From positions 558,001 to 622,000 of the forward strand of contig JABSSW010000007.1 in assembly GCA_018902385.1 (NCBI GenBank): 64,000 bases of DNA. The letters run 5' to 3'. The translations under genes and the position numbers were made by a program. Positions 12,258 through 24,354 of this stretch are shown in pieces; position 1 is the stretch's first letter, and every line of letters starts with the position of its first letter. This stretch comes from Physcia stellaris. Lineage: Eukaryota > Ascomycota > Lecanoromycetes > Caliciales > Physciaceae. The notes under the pieces are model-generated. The model saw only the letters and a list, made by a program, of their open reading frames with translations. It made no database searches and had not been told where the DNA came from.

Positions 12258-14132
12258 ATTCGCTAAACCTCCGCATTGTCTTTGTTCCGAACGCAAGCTT
12301 CAGCGAGTAAAAAAGCGAATCCTTAGAGCTGGATAAAGATTGCCTGATCGACCGAATACCCTGTTGATACCCTTCCTCTTACCTACTTCTCGCCGCTGGC
12401 TTCATTAGCCTCGTTTTTAGTTCATGTCGTTTACGCTACCTCGACCATCCGACCTTTCTGGCTGTGATGCTTATACCCTGTGGGTGGAGGCGGAAGCTGG
12501 GATTATACATGGATTTGCATTGGAGTGCAAGGGGGCTTTTCACGATGCGTACGCTTAGCTTAATTACACCTTATTTGCACCACTAATTCCAAATCAATCC
12601 TCTGTATACAGCTGTGTTTTGATTGCAGTATCAATGGACTTGCTCTTGCTTCCTAGTCATCTCATCTTTCGCGCTGTTATCCGTGTGCTGTGGTTATGGA
12701 TCTCAAGGTTACACCTGGATTCCTTTCGACTCTGGGCTTCTAATACATTTCATGCCCGGCAATCTGAGCGCCTGTGACATTTTGAGCGCTCTGCTCGCGC
12801 GTTGTCCAATTCCCCTGGCGTCAATTTGTCTACTTAGTCCTTGCTTTGCTGTTATGGTAGCTCACTTCCCAAAGGTAGCCTCCACCATTGTTTTTTTCCC
12901 CCCGGGCCTGGGTAGGAAAGTGTTCCCGCGGCGTAGACCCCCCTTCCTCCCTCCATTTTCCTCGAGGTAGGTATCGAGACCCTCTTCTCTGATTTCACGG
13001 CATAAATTCATTTCCAACCCCCAGTACGTATCTCCCATATCTCATCTCCCATTTCTCATCTCCCAGTCCTTTCCTCTAAATCCCTACTTCCTGCCTATCC
13101 TAGCATTACCTACCCAGCAGTGAGAAATTGCCACGCAGTCAGCTCTCCATACCAGTCAGTGCTCGCAACGTGATTCTGACGAACGTAGCGGCCTTTGGGG
13201 GTTTAAATTATGAAGGGGGGGGCGAGGATATGTATACTAAGGGGAGCTGGAGATGGAGTGAATAGAAGAAGAGCGGGGAGATTCGAGGCGGTTTGACCGA
13301 GGTTGTCCCCGCCATGGATATTCTCTTTGTCTGCCTATCTCTCTGTCCGAGAAGGGGGTTTTCTCGGTATTTTCTGCACTGAAGTCGTTTTTGAGATAGT
13401 GACGCTCCTCTTTTCTTCTCTTCCCTTCCCTTTCTCTTCCCTTCCCTTGTCTCCTCTCAACTCGGCTCAGCTCAGCTCAGCTCATCTCAGCTCAGTTCCT
13501 CGATCACGATCATCTTGAATTCCGCTTGCTCCCCCAAAAAGGGGACAGATTTTCCCCAGCTTTTTCTCTTTCATGGCCATACCCACCTACCTACTCCCCG
13601 TATCTTGCATCCGCTCGCCAATACTTGTGAACCGAAAGCGAGAAAGAATGGGGATCGTTCTTTGAGGTTTGCGGTTTGCTAAGTGTGGTATTGGGGGGGA
13701 ATTTTGGGGAAGGAGCGGATGGGGTTGAGGGTGAGATGATGGGTGTGAAGGGAGGGTTGGGGGTGGGGTGGGCATGGATAGGATGAGAGGATTTGGGTTT
13801 GAGAATGAGAAATGGTGGTGAAGGGAGGAGTGTTGTGAAATCTAAGAAAGAACGGGGGGACGAAGAGCAGGGATGGGGGGTGAGGAATAAAATGAATTTT
13901 GATGCGATCATCGTCTACCTGCCTTTAACTCGAGGAAAGCGTTTCTCGAAAAATAACGGTACTCGAACTCAGAGGCCAGGACGCGGCTCCTTTTATCATA
14001 ATCCTACTTAGTCTATGTAGGCTTGAGGTACTGACTGGCCTTCTGTTAGACTAGCTGCCCACGCGAACTCATGAGAGAAACATATCTTGAACCTCTATCT
14101 CCGTCGCTCCCGCGACCCCTCCCTCCGTCTCC
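12258..14132. other. Long spacer with purine/pyrimidine-skewed tracts
   Basis: No supported gene. It contains the CFEM 3' flank, pyrimidine-rich stretches near 13020-13080 and 13405-13500, and a G-rich stretch at about 13690-13880 on the + strand. Open frames here (for example 12623-12970) lack domains and follow base skew. The right end holds the 3' flank of the MMTAG2-like gene. Confidence 0.5.
13457..13499. repeat. Short GCTCA-type tandem repeat
   Basis: Five-base units close to GCTCA repeat about seven times with small variations (CTCGGCTCAGCTCAGCTCAG and onward). It sits inside a pyrimidine-rich block with repeated CTTCCC words. Probably a simple-sequence microsatellite; no function is implied. 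Confidence 0.7.
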
Positions 14133-15091
14133 TCACCGGCGACTCGCTCCTCTCTCTCCGGTGCCTCGATCCCGCCTCCGATCGTAGCTTCGGGAGCGTC
14201 GTCTAGAATCTCTGTGTCTGCCTCCATCCCTCTCTTTCTCTCTCTTCCTCGATCTGGATCTGGATCTTGATCTGCGTCGCCGATGACTTCTCCTCTCCTC
14301 ATCCTCATGACCCCGACTCCTCTTCCTCCGCCTCCTCTCCCCTTCCCCCTCCCCCTTCCCAGTATCCCACCCCTCCTCTCCCCCTCCTCATCCAGCCCCC
14401 TCCCCCCTCCACGCCCCTTCCCCCACCACAAATCCCCCAAACCCAACTCCCCTTCCCTCCTCTTCCCCATCTCTCCCCTCCCCAGCTTCTTCAACCACTC
14501 GCTTAATCTCCCTCTCCCTTTCAGCAACAGGCACAGCATTCGCATCCCCCACCTTCGGAGCAACAGGAAACCCCAACGCGGCGCTCAGGGCATCTTGTTC
14601 TGCTTCTTTGATGCGTCGAAGTTCTTCGGTGCGGGCGTCTTGGGCGGTTGTGGGGGAGGAGTTGGCATTGGAGTTGGAGTTGGCGTACCAGGACAAGTCG
14701 CGGTTGCGTTGCCAGCGGCCGACGGCTGTGGGGGAGTTAGTGAGTTGTGGGATGGGGGGGGGGGAGTTAGTCGTTTGTGCGGATGGGGGAGGGGGTGTAG
14801 GGTTGAGGGGTTGGGCACGGTGGGAGGGCTTGTGGGGAGAGGTGAATGGGGGCAGCTGATGGAGGGATTCACAGGGTTGAAGGAGAGCGAAAGACGTACG
14901 AGCCATGAGCGAATGGCCCAGGTAGTTCTCGCGGTGCTGGTCGCCTTTGACGTCTTCCCATTTGAAGTCGCCGCGGCCGCCGCTGGGGGGTAGGATGGAT
15001 TAGCTTACTGGATGCTCTTTGATGGGGGATGACTGCCGTTGAAGAGAACTTACCGGCTGCCTTCTTTGCGGACGCCTGCTACGAGATCCAT
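14133..15091 (-). CDS. MMTAG2-like nuclear protein (kinase phosphorylation domain family), 3' part uncertain
   Basis: Exon 1 (15091-15054) encodes MDLVAGVRKEGS; exon 2 (14982-14900) gives RGGRGDFKWEDVKGDQHREN and YLGHSLM; exon 3 starts at 14725 with VGRWQRNRDLSWYAN, then RRIKEAEQDALSAALGF. Together these are the diagnostic N-terminal block of the multiple-myeloma tumour-associated protein 2 family (nuclear, role unclear). Introns are 71 and 174 nt. Downstream the frame meets TGA at 14390-14388 in a G-run-rich segment, yet the same frame resumes and gives an Arg/Ser-rich tail (RRRRSRSRSRSRKRE) ending at 14133, which is the tail expected for the family. An unrecognised intron, compensating indels in G runs or a true stop could explain this. 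Identity is secure, the C-terminus is not. Confidence 0.82.
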
Positions 15092-15342
15092 TGTTGTGTG
15101 GCTGGTGGGATTTGAGGGTTTGGGTGGAGAGCTGGAATTGGATGCAGTTGGAGAGGGGGGTATTGTCAACTTGTGAGATATAAGATTAGGGTACTCGTGA
15201 TGCTACCCCCTATATCGCGTTGTATCAGGGCTTCAATTTTGCGTTGCCAAATTCCTGAGCTCGGAAAAGACTGGAAGATACTTGCAGACAGGAGAATATA
15301 GTATAATACAAAGGCTGCACACTACATTACATTGACGCGAAT

Positions 15343-18300
15343 TCATGCCCACGCATCGTCCCTCCCAGGTCGATCTTCCACAGCCGGAGCTTTGCGTGAT
15401 ACAAAATTGACCGTCTTCCCCTTCCGCGCAACATGCATCGCATCGAACACTTTCCCCTCCAAGAACTTCCTCCCTGGTTCCGTCCGTTTGATCTGCTCAA
15501 TGGCCCATATCTTCAATCCCTGCAGATCAGATGCTTCGTGCAGCCCCTCAGGCGGCCGTTCAATATCGACAGCGAATCGAAATTTCCCATTTTCTTGCAC
15601 TGAGCAAGTCTGGCCTCTATTCAGTAACCTTTGTAGCGTACCGTCCTCTTCTGGCCAACACTCGTCAAAGATGCTGATCTTGGGTGTTGCTACCGATTTG
15701 CAGAGCGCATGGACCCGCTCCCAGCATTCTTCCGCGAACGCGGGCGCGATGGGTGCGAGGAGGCGCAAGAAGACGCTCCAGGCTTGATACTCCAATTGCC
15801 ATTTTGGCCGGTATCGCGTGGGAACGATTAGGGCATTGCTCAGTTCCATGAGATCCGAGATTACGGTATTGAGAGCGAAGGTATCAGAAAGCGAGGCGGT
15901 GACTGATTTGATTGTTTTCTGCACCTGGAGCCAGATTTTCAACTCGTGATCTGTGAACCAGTCGTTGCCTTTCTTCATCGACCCGTTGAAATAGCTCTCA
16001 ATGGCAGCCCAGTCGTCCGCATGTTTTACTTTCTTGCGATGAGGATGAGGTTCTGATTCTCGTTTTATAAAGCGAGCCGTCTCAAATGCTGCTGCTTCTT
16101 GAGGTTTTGGGAGTTCTCGCCATATTCGAAGGAACCATCGCTCAATACCAACGATCCGCTCCTCGTCCCATTCTAGGACTTGGCTCACGGGAGCCTGGAA
16201 GAGCATGTGCGCTCGAGTTACATCTGCCCCGTACTTTGATACGCAGCTGATAGGATCTACGCCATTGTGCTTACTCTTGCTCATCTTCTCCCAGCTGATG
16301 TTCGGAGTTTCACCTGTCGCTATAATCTTGGGATCCAATGGATTTTCAAGATCAAGCTCTTCTGGCTTGAGGAAACGGCCAGTTTGAGGATCCGTGAATG
16401 TCTTGCCGTGAACCATACCTTGACTGATGACTTGTCTGAAAGGCTCTCCACGATTCGTCTCCTCACAACCTGCTGGCCATGCCTTTGTAGCGGTGAGGAC
16501 TTTTGATATGAATCGGGCGTAGAGCAAGTGAAGTATGGCATGCTCAACACCACCGACATAGATATCTACAGGCAGATATAAATTTGCAGCTTTCTTTGAT
16601 AGAAGCCAATGCTTGTTCTTTGGATCTGTAAAGCGCATAGAATACCAGGATGAGTCCATGAAAGTGTCCATAGTATCAGTTTCTCGTGTCGCTTGACGGC
16701 CACATGCTGGACACTCGGTATTCAGCCATTCTTGATCGATCTCCCCTACGACACCACTTGAACTGTCACGTACCATGGTAGGTAATGCGACCGGCAATTG
16801 GTCCATAGGAACTGGCTGAGGACCGCATTCCGGACAATGAATGACTGGAATTGGGGTTCCCCAATATCTTTGGCGACTGATCAGCCAGTCTCGTATCTTC
16901 CAAGTTTCAGACTCCCCTGCCAAGTCACCGAGGTCACTAAGGATTCGTTTTGAAGCCTCATCTGATGGAAGACCTGCGTAATCGCCGCAAGTCGACGCAA
17001 GGACGCCTGTGTTCTCGAAAGCATGTGTTATCGGTACCGCATCCATATCGCCGTCTCGAGCAGGACCAGCAGGCTCGACAACTCTCCATACGTCCTTATC
17101 GCGGCAATTCGCTCTCCAAAACGCGAGATCACGGCTATCGTGACCAGGAACACCCATGACAGCCTTCTCTCCGTAGTTGAGAACATATGGTGCTACAAAT
17201 ACGGGTATCTCAGGTTCATGTTTACCTGGGTTGCTGGCTTCGGACAAAGGATTGGAAGCGGTAATTCCTGATAAGAGAAAACCGGCCTTCGAGTCAGCTG
17301 GTAGCGAGGGCACTGAGGCGATAAATGCCTGTAGTGCTGGCTGTTGCTGTGCAAGTATTTCAACCAGAGGATGGGAAGTTGATAAAGCAAGGTATTGCAC
17401 ACCATGCAAAGTATCAGGTCTTGTCGTAAACACTTGAACAGACTTATTCGAATTGCTCTGCTGCTTTTGCGTTAATCCGAACGTAATTCGAGCACCTTGA
17501 GATCGACCCAGCCAGTTCTTCTGCATAGAAATGACTTGTGCTGGCCACCTGTCATCTCGAGATAGGAAATCAAGGTCGTTCAAGAGAGCTTCCTTGAATG
17601 CTGTAATACGAAGGAACCATTGTTTACGCAACTGCCTCTCGACTTTTGCGCCCGATCTCCAAGAGAACCCATTGGAGTCAACCTGAAAAAGTTTAGTGAA
17701 ATCGACTTAATCTCCTCCAGGCAGGCCCTACCTGCTCATTTGCGAGTACTGTCTTATCAACCGGATCATAATTAACTAGAGCTTCAGATTGATAAGCTAG
17801 GCCTTTTCGATAGAGCAACAGAAAAAGCTGCTGAGTATGCTTGAAGAAGTCCGGATCGCAAGTCCTAATTTCCTGGGATTGAAGGTATTAGAGAATATGC
17901 AATCTCCGGCTCATACATAGAGGTCTTAGCTCTTACGCGATCCCAATCAAAGCTAGTATTCATTGCCTGCAGCTGAGATTTCATGTTTGCTATGTTCGAG
18001 TCGGTCCACGTGGCAGGATCAATACCTCTTTCGATAGCTGCATTTTCAGCTGGCAGCCCAAAAGAATCCCATCCCATAGGATGCAGGACATCGTGCCCTT
18101 GAAGCCTTTTAAAACGGGCCAGGACATCAGAAATGGTGTAAACACGGAAGTGACCCATATGAAGATTTCCCGACGGATATGGGAACATTGGCAGAACATA
18201 TGATTTCGATCCTGGCTTCTTTCCATCGAGATTTACTCCAGGTGATTTTTGGGGTCTTTCTGCCCATTTTGCTTGCCATTTTAAATCCAGAGATGGAAGA

Positions 18301-18413
18301 TCTAGAGGTCTATGGGAAGCAAAGCGTACAGATGAACGGGGCTTGCACGGCGCGACTGCAGCACCAAGCGCACTCGATCTTTGATGAAGCTGTCGCCGCA
18401 CCAGTGGTAGCAT
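15343..18413 (-). CDS. nam2: Mitochondrial leucyl-tRNA synthetase
   Basis: Charges mitochondrial tRNA-Leu; the yeast orthologue also helps group I intron splicing. Exons: 18413-17937, 17872-17732 and 17682-15343 (introns 64 and 49 nt); product 985 aa, a normal length. I chose the ATG at 18413 because it begins an Arg/Ser-rich mitochondrial presequence ([20 protein letters not shown]); an ATG 96 nt upstream is in frame but would add an acidic, non-targeting leader. Class I motifs are clear: HIGH-type [11 protein letters not shown] (~78-88) and KMSKS (~672-676). The CP1 editing domain shows TTRPDTLHG and VPGHDSRD, with the editing Asp present. The C-terminal anticodon-binding region ends at 15343. 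Very secure. Confidence 0.96.
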
Positions 18414-19806
18414 CAGCGTGAAATACGCGTACTGATTCGTGGTATCATCTCTGTTGTCAAAGTCAAAAGCTAAATTCGAATTACAGTAGAGAGTACCAAG
18501 GATTGCCAAGGAGCTAGTCCGAAAGACGCGTTTAGCGCGTCAAGCACGGCTATTTCCAAATTTCCACGTGAACCACATCTCAAAATGCTACTTTACTACG
18601 ATTTCTAAGTAATCTTTCACAGAACTCGATAGCTGCCTCACACTGGGTCTATATAGCCGTCGGCTCAGCTCGATCTCAGTTGATTCATCAAGTATGTGAC
18701 GCAGCAGCCGAGAGCATAGCTCCTTTGCTTCTAGGCACTGGTCCACGCTCCTGGGACATAATACTAAGTCATCATTGCGTTGGAAACCTACCTTGTTGAG
18801 TGTGTATGAGTGTCATAGAAAATCATTCTTAGATGTCTTGGGGACTCTCTAGGCCGGTTTCACTAATGCCCACGAGGCCCCAATCTTCCAAACCCATCAA
18901 ATCTTGCAGAGCTCCTCATTCATCGCTGGTACGAGATCTTGCCCACAAATGTTTCCGCCCCTAGTCTCATCGATAGAAGGCCAATTTATTACTTCGACTA
19001 CTTATCATGCCGTTGACATAAACTTCGTCAGCAATCCTACTACTCACCCGCATTTTCCATATAGGACAATTCGGATTCCGTCAGACGAAGTCGATACTGC
19101 AACGGAAGGGTTCATAGGTACTTTTACAGAAACGAAAACCTCGAATCCTTCTAGATTAAGGTTGCTACTAGGGCCGATGGTCTCGGACGCTGTGACCCGT
19201 ACACTGGTTGCAATTGGCAGCACCACGTATTGAATAGCTGCGAGGAACCTGCAAAATATTTCGGGCAGCTGCGAAATGTCCGGCAGGTCTATGTCTACGG
19301 AGTGGAAAGTAAGAATCGTCGGTGTTCTGAATGACTGGCCAGGCTCATGAGGATATTATAAGTCACGACAGTAGACTTGACGTGACAAAAAACCCCGCGA
19401 CGATCAGAATGGGAAACAACATAGAATCACGAACCATGCATACGAGCCCGCCTATAGATCGGCATCACAACTAGTTCGGTTAATGATCCCTCCAGACAAC
19501 ATATTGCGTCACTAATCTGTCGGGCTAGAGTCATCCTTCAGACTTTTGGTGTTATGATCGTGATTCACGGCGCTCTTGTCAATCCCTTGTGTGACAGAAT
19601 GTGGTGCTGACCAGCAGATATCGCGTCTTCCATCTACCGTTCAATTATTTCTTCTGTATTATCTACCTAATTCATACACTTTGAGTTAGCAGACACGTAA
19701 TACTACAAAAGTAACCTCCCTCCATAATTCCGTACTCGGCCTAGAAGATCATGTCCGTACTCTATCGATTCTTATAAGACCTTGGCTGACCATATTACAA
19801 GACGGA
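18414..19806. other. Spacer without a supported gene
   Basis: About 1.4 kb separates the synthetase start from the F-box gene. A 109-codon open frame at 18904-19233 (+) has no recognisable domain and no splice support. The segment 18414-18720 presumably includes the synthetase promoter. Nothing else was seen. Confidence 0.5.
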
Positions 19807-21054
19807 ATGTCACACTCTGACTTCGGCATCTTACCGAGAGAGATCTATGTTGAGATCGCCAAATACTCTGGAAAATCAACTCGAGTGCACCTCTGTCTGG
19901 TCTCCAAACCATTCAATGGACTACTCAATTACCTTGTTTATGAGGACGTGGACATCAGTTTACACGATACCTCCGAAATTACGAGTACAAGTCTCAAACA
20001 TATCCATCTGAATAGCGCAAGGATACCTGACCCCGACGATTATCCGTCCGCTTCATGGCGTCTTCCGGATCTACAGTTCGTAATGCAAAAACGAAGGCAG
20101 CAAGATAGATGCCTCCAGATGATGGCGGCTCGCCCTGCATACGCAACGTTTGTTAAGAACCTCAAATGGACCATCTTTACACCAGGGGCCCTTATTGAGT
20201 TGATTGATCGACCAGAACGAGACGAAGTCTGTCGGCTATGGCATGTCCTTAGCCTGATGACAAACGTCAGCCGCGTCGACATCGCTTACGGTTCAATGGC
20301 CGATGTCACCAATCTCTCGAATATCTTATCTGCCAACCAACCTTTGTTTCTCTCAGCGACCTCAATTCGGCTTGCAGGCGTGATGAATGGTGGTTTGGTA
20401 AATGCGATACTTCATGACTGCATTTTGAAACATATTCAGCATCTCGAGATTGACAATTTGACGGTTATAAAGCTCGATAATAGCGTTCAGAAAGCTACGT
20501 CTTCCGCGCCTAATCCAGTACATATGGTCACCCATCAGGATCCGAGGCTGTTCGCTAGAATCTCAGGGCATTGCTCGTCACTAAAGTCTTTCAAGTGGCA
20601 CAAACTGTGGGAATATCTAGTCCCGCATGATTCCGAAAAAAGCGAATACCATGCTGGGATCGCGTTCATTGATTCGGTGCGCCCACATCTGGAACACCTC
20701 TTCTTCGATCCGAGTGCCTATAGTTCTAGGCTCTGTTTTGTTGATCATCAATTCTTCGTCGAGTATCTCCAGCCTATCCTGCTGGAGAGAAGCTGGCCAT
20801 GCTTGAAGAGTCTATATCTGACGGCCACACAACCTGCACACCTGCAACTATCTCATCTTGCTGCTGAACAAGCTGCTGGTCGGAAAGAGATGTTACTCCA
20901 GCTGAGATCAGCATTAGGACCCGATGTCAAACTTGTTGTACCGCTGGGAGCATCTGATCCTGTATGGGATACAAGGTTCGCTGACATTTACAGTAAGGAA
21001 GAAAGATGCATACGAAGTCAACCGAATTCTACTGGCTCAAGTCTCAATATTTAG
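19807..21054 (+). CDS. F-box-like protein, single exon, 415 aa
   Basis: The N-terminus (FGILPREIYVEIAKYSG, then RVHLCLVSKPFNGLLNYLVY) has the helix pattern and Leu-Pro start of a fungal F-box, residues ~6-50. The rest is a long leucine-containing region without clear repeats, as in many fungal F-box proteins of unknown target. F-box proteins recruit substrates to SCF ubiquitin ligases through Skp1; the substrate here is unknown. There is no intron, and the ATG at 19807 directly precedes the F-box. The gene stands alone between long spacers, typical of the fast-evolving fungal F-box families. Fold assignment is moderate. Confidence 0.7.
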   Translation: MSHSDFGILPREIYVEIAKYSGKSTRVHLCLVSKPFNGLLNYLVYEDVDISLHDTSEITSTSLKHIHLNSARIPDPDDYPSASWRLPDLQFVMQKRRQQDRCLQMMAARPAYATFVKNLKWTIFTPGALIELIDRPERDEVCRLWHVLSLMTNVSRVDIAYGSMADVTNLSNILSANQPLFLSATSIRLAGVMNGGLVNAILHDCILKHIQHLEIDNLTVIKLDNSVQKATSSAPNPVHMVTHQDPRLFARISGHCSSLKSFKWHKLWEYLVPHDSEKSEYHAGIAFIDSVRPHLEHLFFDPSAYSSRLCFVDHQFFVEYLQPILLERSWPCLKSLYLTATQPAHLQLSHLAAEQAAGRKEMLLQLRSALGPDVKLVVPLGASDPVWDTRFADIYSKEERCIRSQPNSTGSSLNI

Positions 21055-22094
21055 GGACTTTCGATATTGGACAAATGTAAACTCTATCCTCATCAACCGT
21101 TCATGAAGGAAACACGCAAGAAGGAGCCGTCTGAAGAAGGGTCAAACACCCACATACAGATTTGTACCTTAAAGACTTCCATCACGTGTCGAACTTCGTC
21201 GTCCGCCTTATCGGCAAGCACTCCAGCACTTGCATCCAGTGACACGCCCTCGTGATTACCTTGCTGCAGCATGACTCGGTAGCCTTTCGGTCGTTTGAGA
21301 GCTAGACAGTCTTTCTTCAGAAGGCTGGAAAGTACTCTCTCCGAAGCGTTGACTAGCACCATGCGTTAAGAAGTTGACCCGAGATCTTCTGATTCTTCTC
21401 GAAGATCGATGGGGCCGAGCTCTGTTTTTAGAGTAAGACTAATGGACTTACTACGAGCTTGTATGCTTGCAAAACTCCATCTTCCACCCTTGCTTGTCTA
21501 CCAAAATCTTGTCCCGCCTTCAACAGCTGATAGAAACCGCTTTTGGTACACCAATGGCTACACAATGTTCGCTACAGAATCGCCAAGGTATCTTCATCGT
21601 CCATCATCCCTCACCAGTCCTTGCCAATATGATGAGAAGACATCTCAAGTCTACTGCATCATCTAGGAGTCTATCCCCATGCTGCATACCAACTGTTCGG
21701 GGCCTGTGTTTGTCTTTGAACCATGTGATGTGAAATTAGAGATCGTTTCCTTTTTGACCCTGGTGTGAGATCGATGAGCAGCGTTTATGCCTCTTTCCAG
21801 GTACTCTCTAAGGCTTTCTTACCATAGCTTGCTCGTATAATTTTACGAAGTATGGTGGGTGTAGACAAATGTGAGCATTGAGCTTTTTCTCTGTCGGTAT
21901 GCACGCACGCGGTATATTCGTGTGGATGGCTTGGGATAAAGATACCAGTGTACGCTCACACATAAATTAATTCCCTTCCCAACAGTATTTCTAACCGCTA
22001 GAATTCGACTCATCGCTACGTGAAACATGCACGCTCACAAGACATCAAATCAAGGACATTAATTGCCTAAGAAACTGTATAACGAAAAAAAATC
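21055..22094. other. Spacer with unassigned open frames
   Basis: Two short frames look mildly protein-like but could not be assigned: 21093-21362 (-), with KRPKGYRVMLQQGNHEGVSL, and 21467-21733 (+), with FGTPMATQCSLQ. Neither has a domain, convincing splice sites or a neighbouring exon that completes it. They may be remnants or chance. The segment also includes the permease 3' flank. Confidence 0.4.
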
Positions 22095-24050
22095 TCACCC
22101 CCTCCCCCACCGTCTCCAAAACCTCCACCCCTCTCCCACCTCCTCATCCTTCCTCCTCCCCCTCTTCCCCCCTCTAACCCTCCACATCCAAACCGGCACG
22201 CCCGCGCCCACAAACGCGACAACAACAAGCGTCTGCACCGGCTGCGCAAACACAGCCCTAGAGAGCAAAAACAAACTAACGCAGCAAAAGATAATCGGCG
22301 TACTAATCCACGTCTTATACGGTCTCTCCAAACCCGGTTCCCTTACCCTCAACACAATCAGGCCCAACACGGTCAGGAAATAGAAGCTGTAGCCCGCGAC
22401 GCCGTAGAACGTGATGAGGGTGCCGAACTCGCCGACGACGACGTAAGCGGCCGTCAGGAGCGCGTTGAAGACCATGGCGTTGATGGGCGTGAAGCCCAGC
22501 CCGCCGTCTTCGTCGCCTATTACCCGCAACAGCTGCCGGGAAAGCCAGCTGCGCTGGCGCACGCGGTTGCCGATCTCCACCGTGCCGGGCATGCCGATGC
22601 GGCCTAGGATCTCGGGCAGGAAGCCCTCTTTGCCGGCGGCGTAGACGAGGCGGCCGCAGGTGAAGGTCGAGGCGTTGAGGGCGCCGAAGCAGGAGGCTGC
22701 GACAATGAGGGCGAGGGAGAGGGCGCCGATGGGGCCGAAGACGACGGAGCCGAAGTGCACTGCTATTGTTGTGGAGGAGGAGATTGAGGAGGCGGGGAGG
22801 ACGAGGATGTAGGATATGTTGGCGAGGAGGTAGCTGAGGATTACGAGGGGCATGGCGGTGTGGATTATGCGGGGGAGGGCGCGGGTGGGGTTGAGGAATT
22901 CGCCGGTTACGTAGTTTGTCTGGGTTGGGAAGCTTTAGCTTTAGCTCACAGAGAGGGGATATGGGAATGGTTGTTTGAGAGGGGAAGATGCTTGGTAGAT
23001 GGGGTTGGCGTCGAGAAAGGAAACACGTACATTGTCCCACCCATCGAAGGCCCACAGTCCAGCGTAGATGGCCACTGCCCAATTGGAGAGATTGGAGCTC
23101 GTACCCTCGAACCAACCTTGTGTCTTCCATTCATCGCTCGGTGTGCCCTTCCACGTAAAGCCTGTGATGGCGACAACGATGCCGACAGCGGTGATCCCCA
23201 GCAGAGCCACGAATTTCATGAACATGAACATATCACCCATCCTTGTTCCCAATTTTGTCGAAATGCAATTAATTAGTGTTACCAAGACCAAGCCGATCAG
23301 CGCAACCCCTTTGTTGATCCACGAGCTGACGTTCTCCGCATCCGCCCCTACGGCAGCTCGAACGACATATTCCCCAAAGATAATGGCGATAATGGCCGAA
23401 GAGCCAGGTCTCAACACAAAAACTGCACACCATGTGAAGAGAAAGCCGGCTAGCTCCCCAAATATCTTTGACAGATAGACCTGGGCTCCACCATTCAAGG
23501 GAATGGCCCCTCCAAGCTCAGCATAGCTCGCCGCCCCAGTCCAGGCTAGAATCCCCGCAACAGCCCATACTATCAGCGCCGCACCAGGCGAGCCAGCATT
23601 ATCGTTAACTTGGCTAGGCGAAGAGAAGATGCCCGAGCCGATGATCAGGCCCACTATCAAAGACAGCCCATTCAGATAAGTAAGGGATTTGTGTTTCTCC
23701 AATGATTGTCCTGGAAGATCCAATCGTCCTGCGGTCGGTGCTCCTAGAGCTGTGTACCCTGCTGCTGTCGAAGATAAAGGGAAAAGATTGGAAGCGAAGT
23801 CGAAAGCTGAGGAGACGGAGAAGGAGCGGTCGTGGGGTCGGGGTCGGGGAGTGGTCTCGTGATCATTTGGCGCGAGGGGATCCTCTGCGGAAAGGGAGGC
23901 TTTGCGGGAGGAGCCAATGCCAGAGGCCGAGGAGGATATAGAGTTCCGTGATGTACCTGGCGTGGAAGAAGCGAGGGAGGCGAGTTCAAGGGAGTCTCGG
24001 GGCGCGTGGGAGGATGGGGGGTTGAGACTCGAATATGTTTGGCGGGACAT
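22095..24050 (-). CDS. Amino-acid permease, LAT/APC superfamily (MUP1-like)
   Basis: Two exons, 24050-23031 and 22919-22095, with a 111-nt intron; 614 aa. A long Ser-rich cytosolic N-terminus (~110 residues) precedes the first membrane segment (YLNGLSLIVGLIIGSGIFSS), whose GSGIF is the APC substrate-binding signature. Roughly twelve hydrophobic segments follow, and the protein ends in a short Arg/Trp-rich tail. The sequence resembles the L-type/high-affinity methionine permease group of fungi; the actual substrate cannot be told from sequence. Splicing joins FDGWDN to TNYVTGEFLNP, matching the conserved loop after helix 6. The coding strand is C-rich early in exon 2 and strongly G-rich at its 3' end. 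Divergent from CYC2 with 304 bp between starts. Confidence 0.9.
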
Positions 24051-24354
24051 GGCTTGAAGGGAAGATGGTGAATTAGAGAGATAAAGGGGGCATTGTGAGG
24101 GAATAATCTGTTAAGCGGTAGTTGACCGCCTTCTGTTCATTACTGTGTCATCCTCTGGCAAGAAAGTGAAATTCTCGATTAAAAAGTTCTCGCATGAGTG
24201 GATTATCGAACTGCGTCTTGCTTGCGGCGCGTCATGCCAACTTGGGTCTAGTCAGATATGGATCTTTATGGACATGCTTCGTCTACCGACATCCATATTC
24301 AGCATCTGGTCCTTCTATCATCCGGAAACGAGTTCTGGCAGAGATTGACAGTCG
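24051..24354. promoter_or_regulatory. Bidirectional promoter region permease / CYC2
   Basis: A 304-bp interval between divergent ATG codons; the two promoters must share or adjoin it. In-frame ATGs further upstream in other frames were judged irrelevant. No binding site assigned. Confidence 0.5.

Noticed and set aside
12623-12970. 115-codon hydrophobic/Cys-rich frame on +
   Set aside because: Composition follows pyrimidine-rich DNA; no signal-peptide gene structure or introns could be supported.
22315-23130. 271-codon Arg/His/Pro-rich frame on -
   Set aside because: Shifted-frame shadow of the permease exon 2 and intron in GC-rich DNA.
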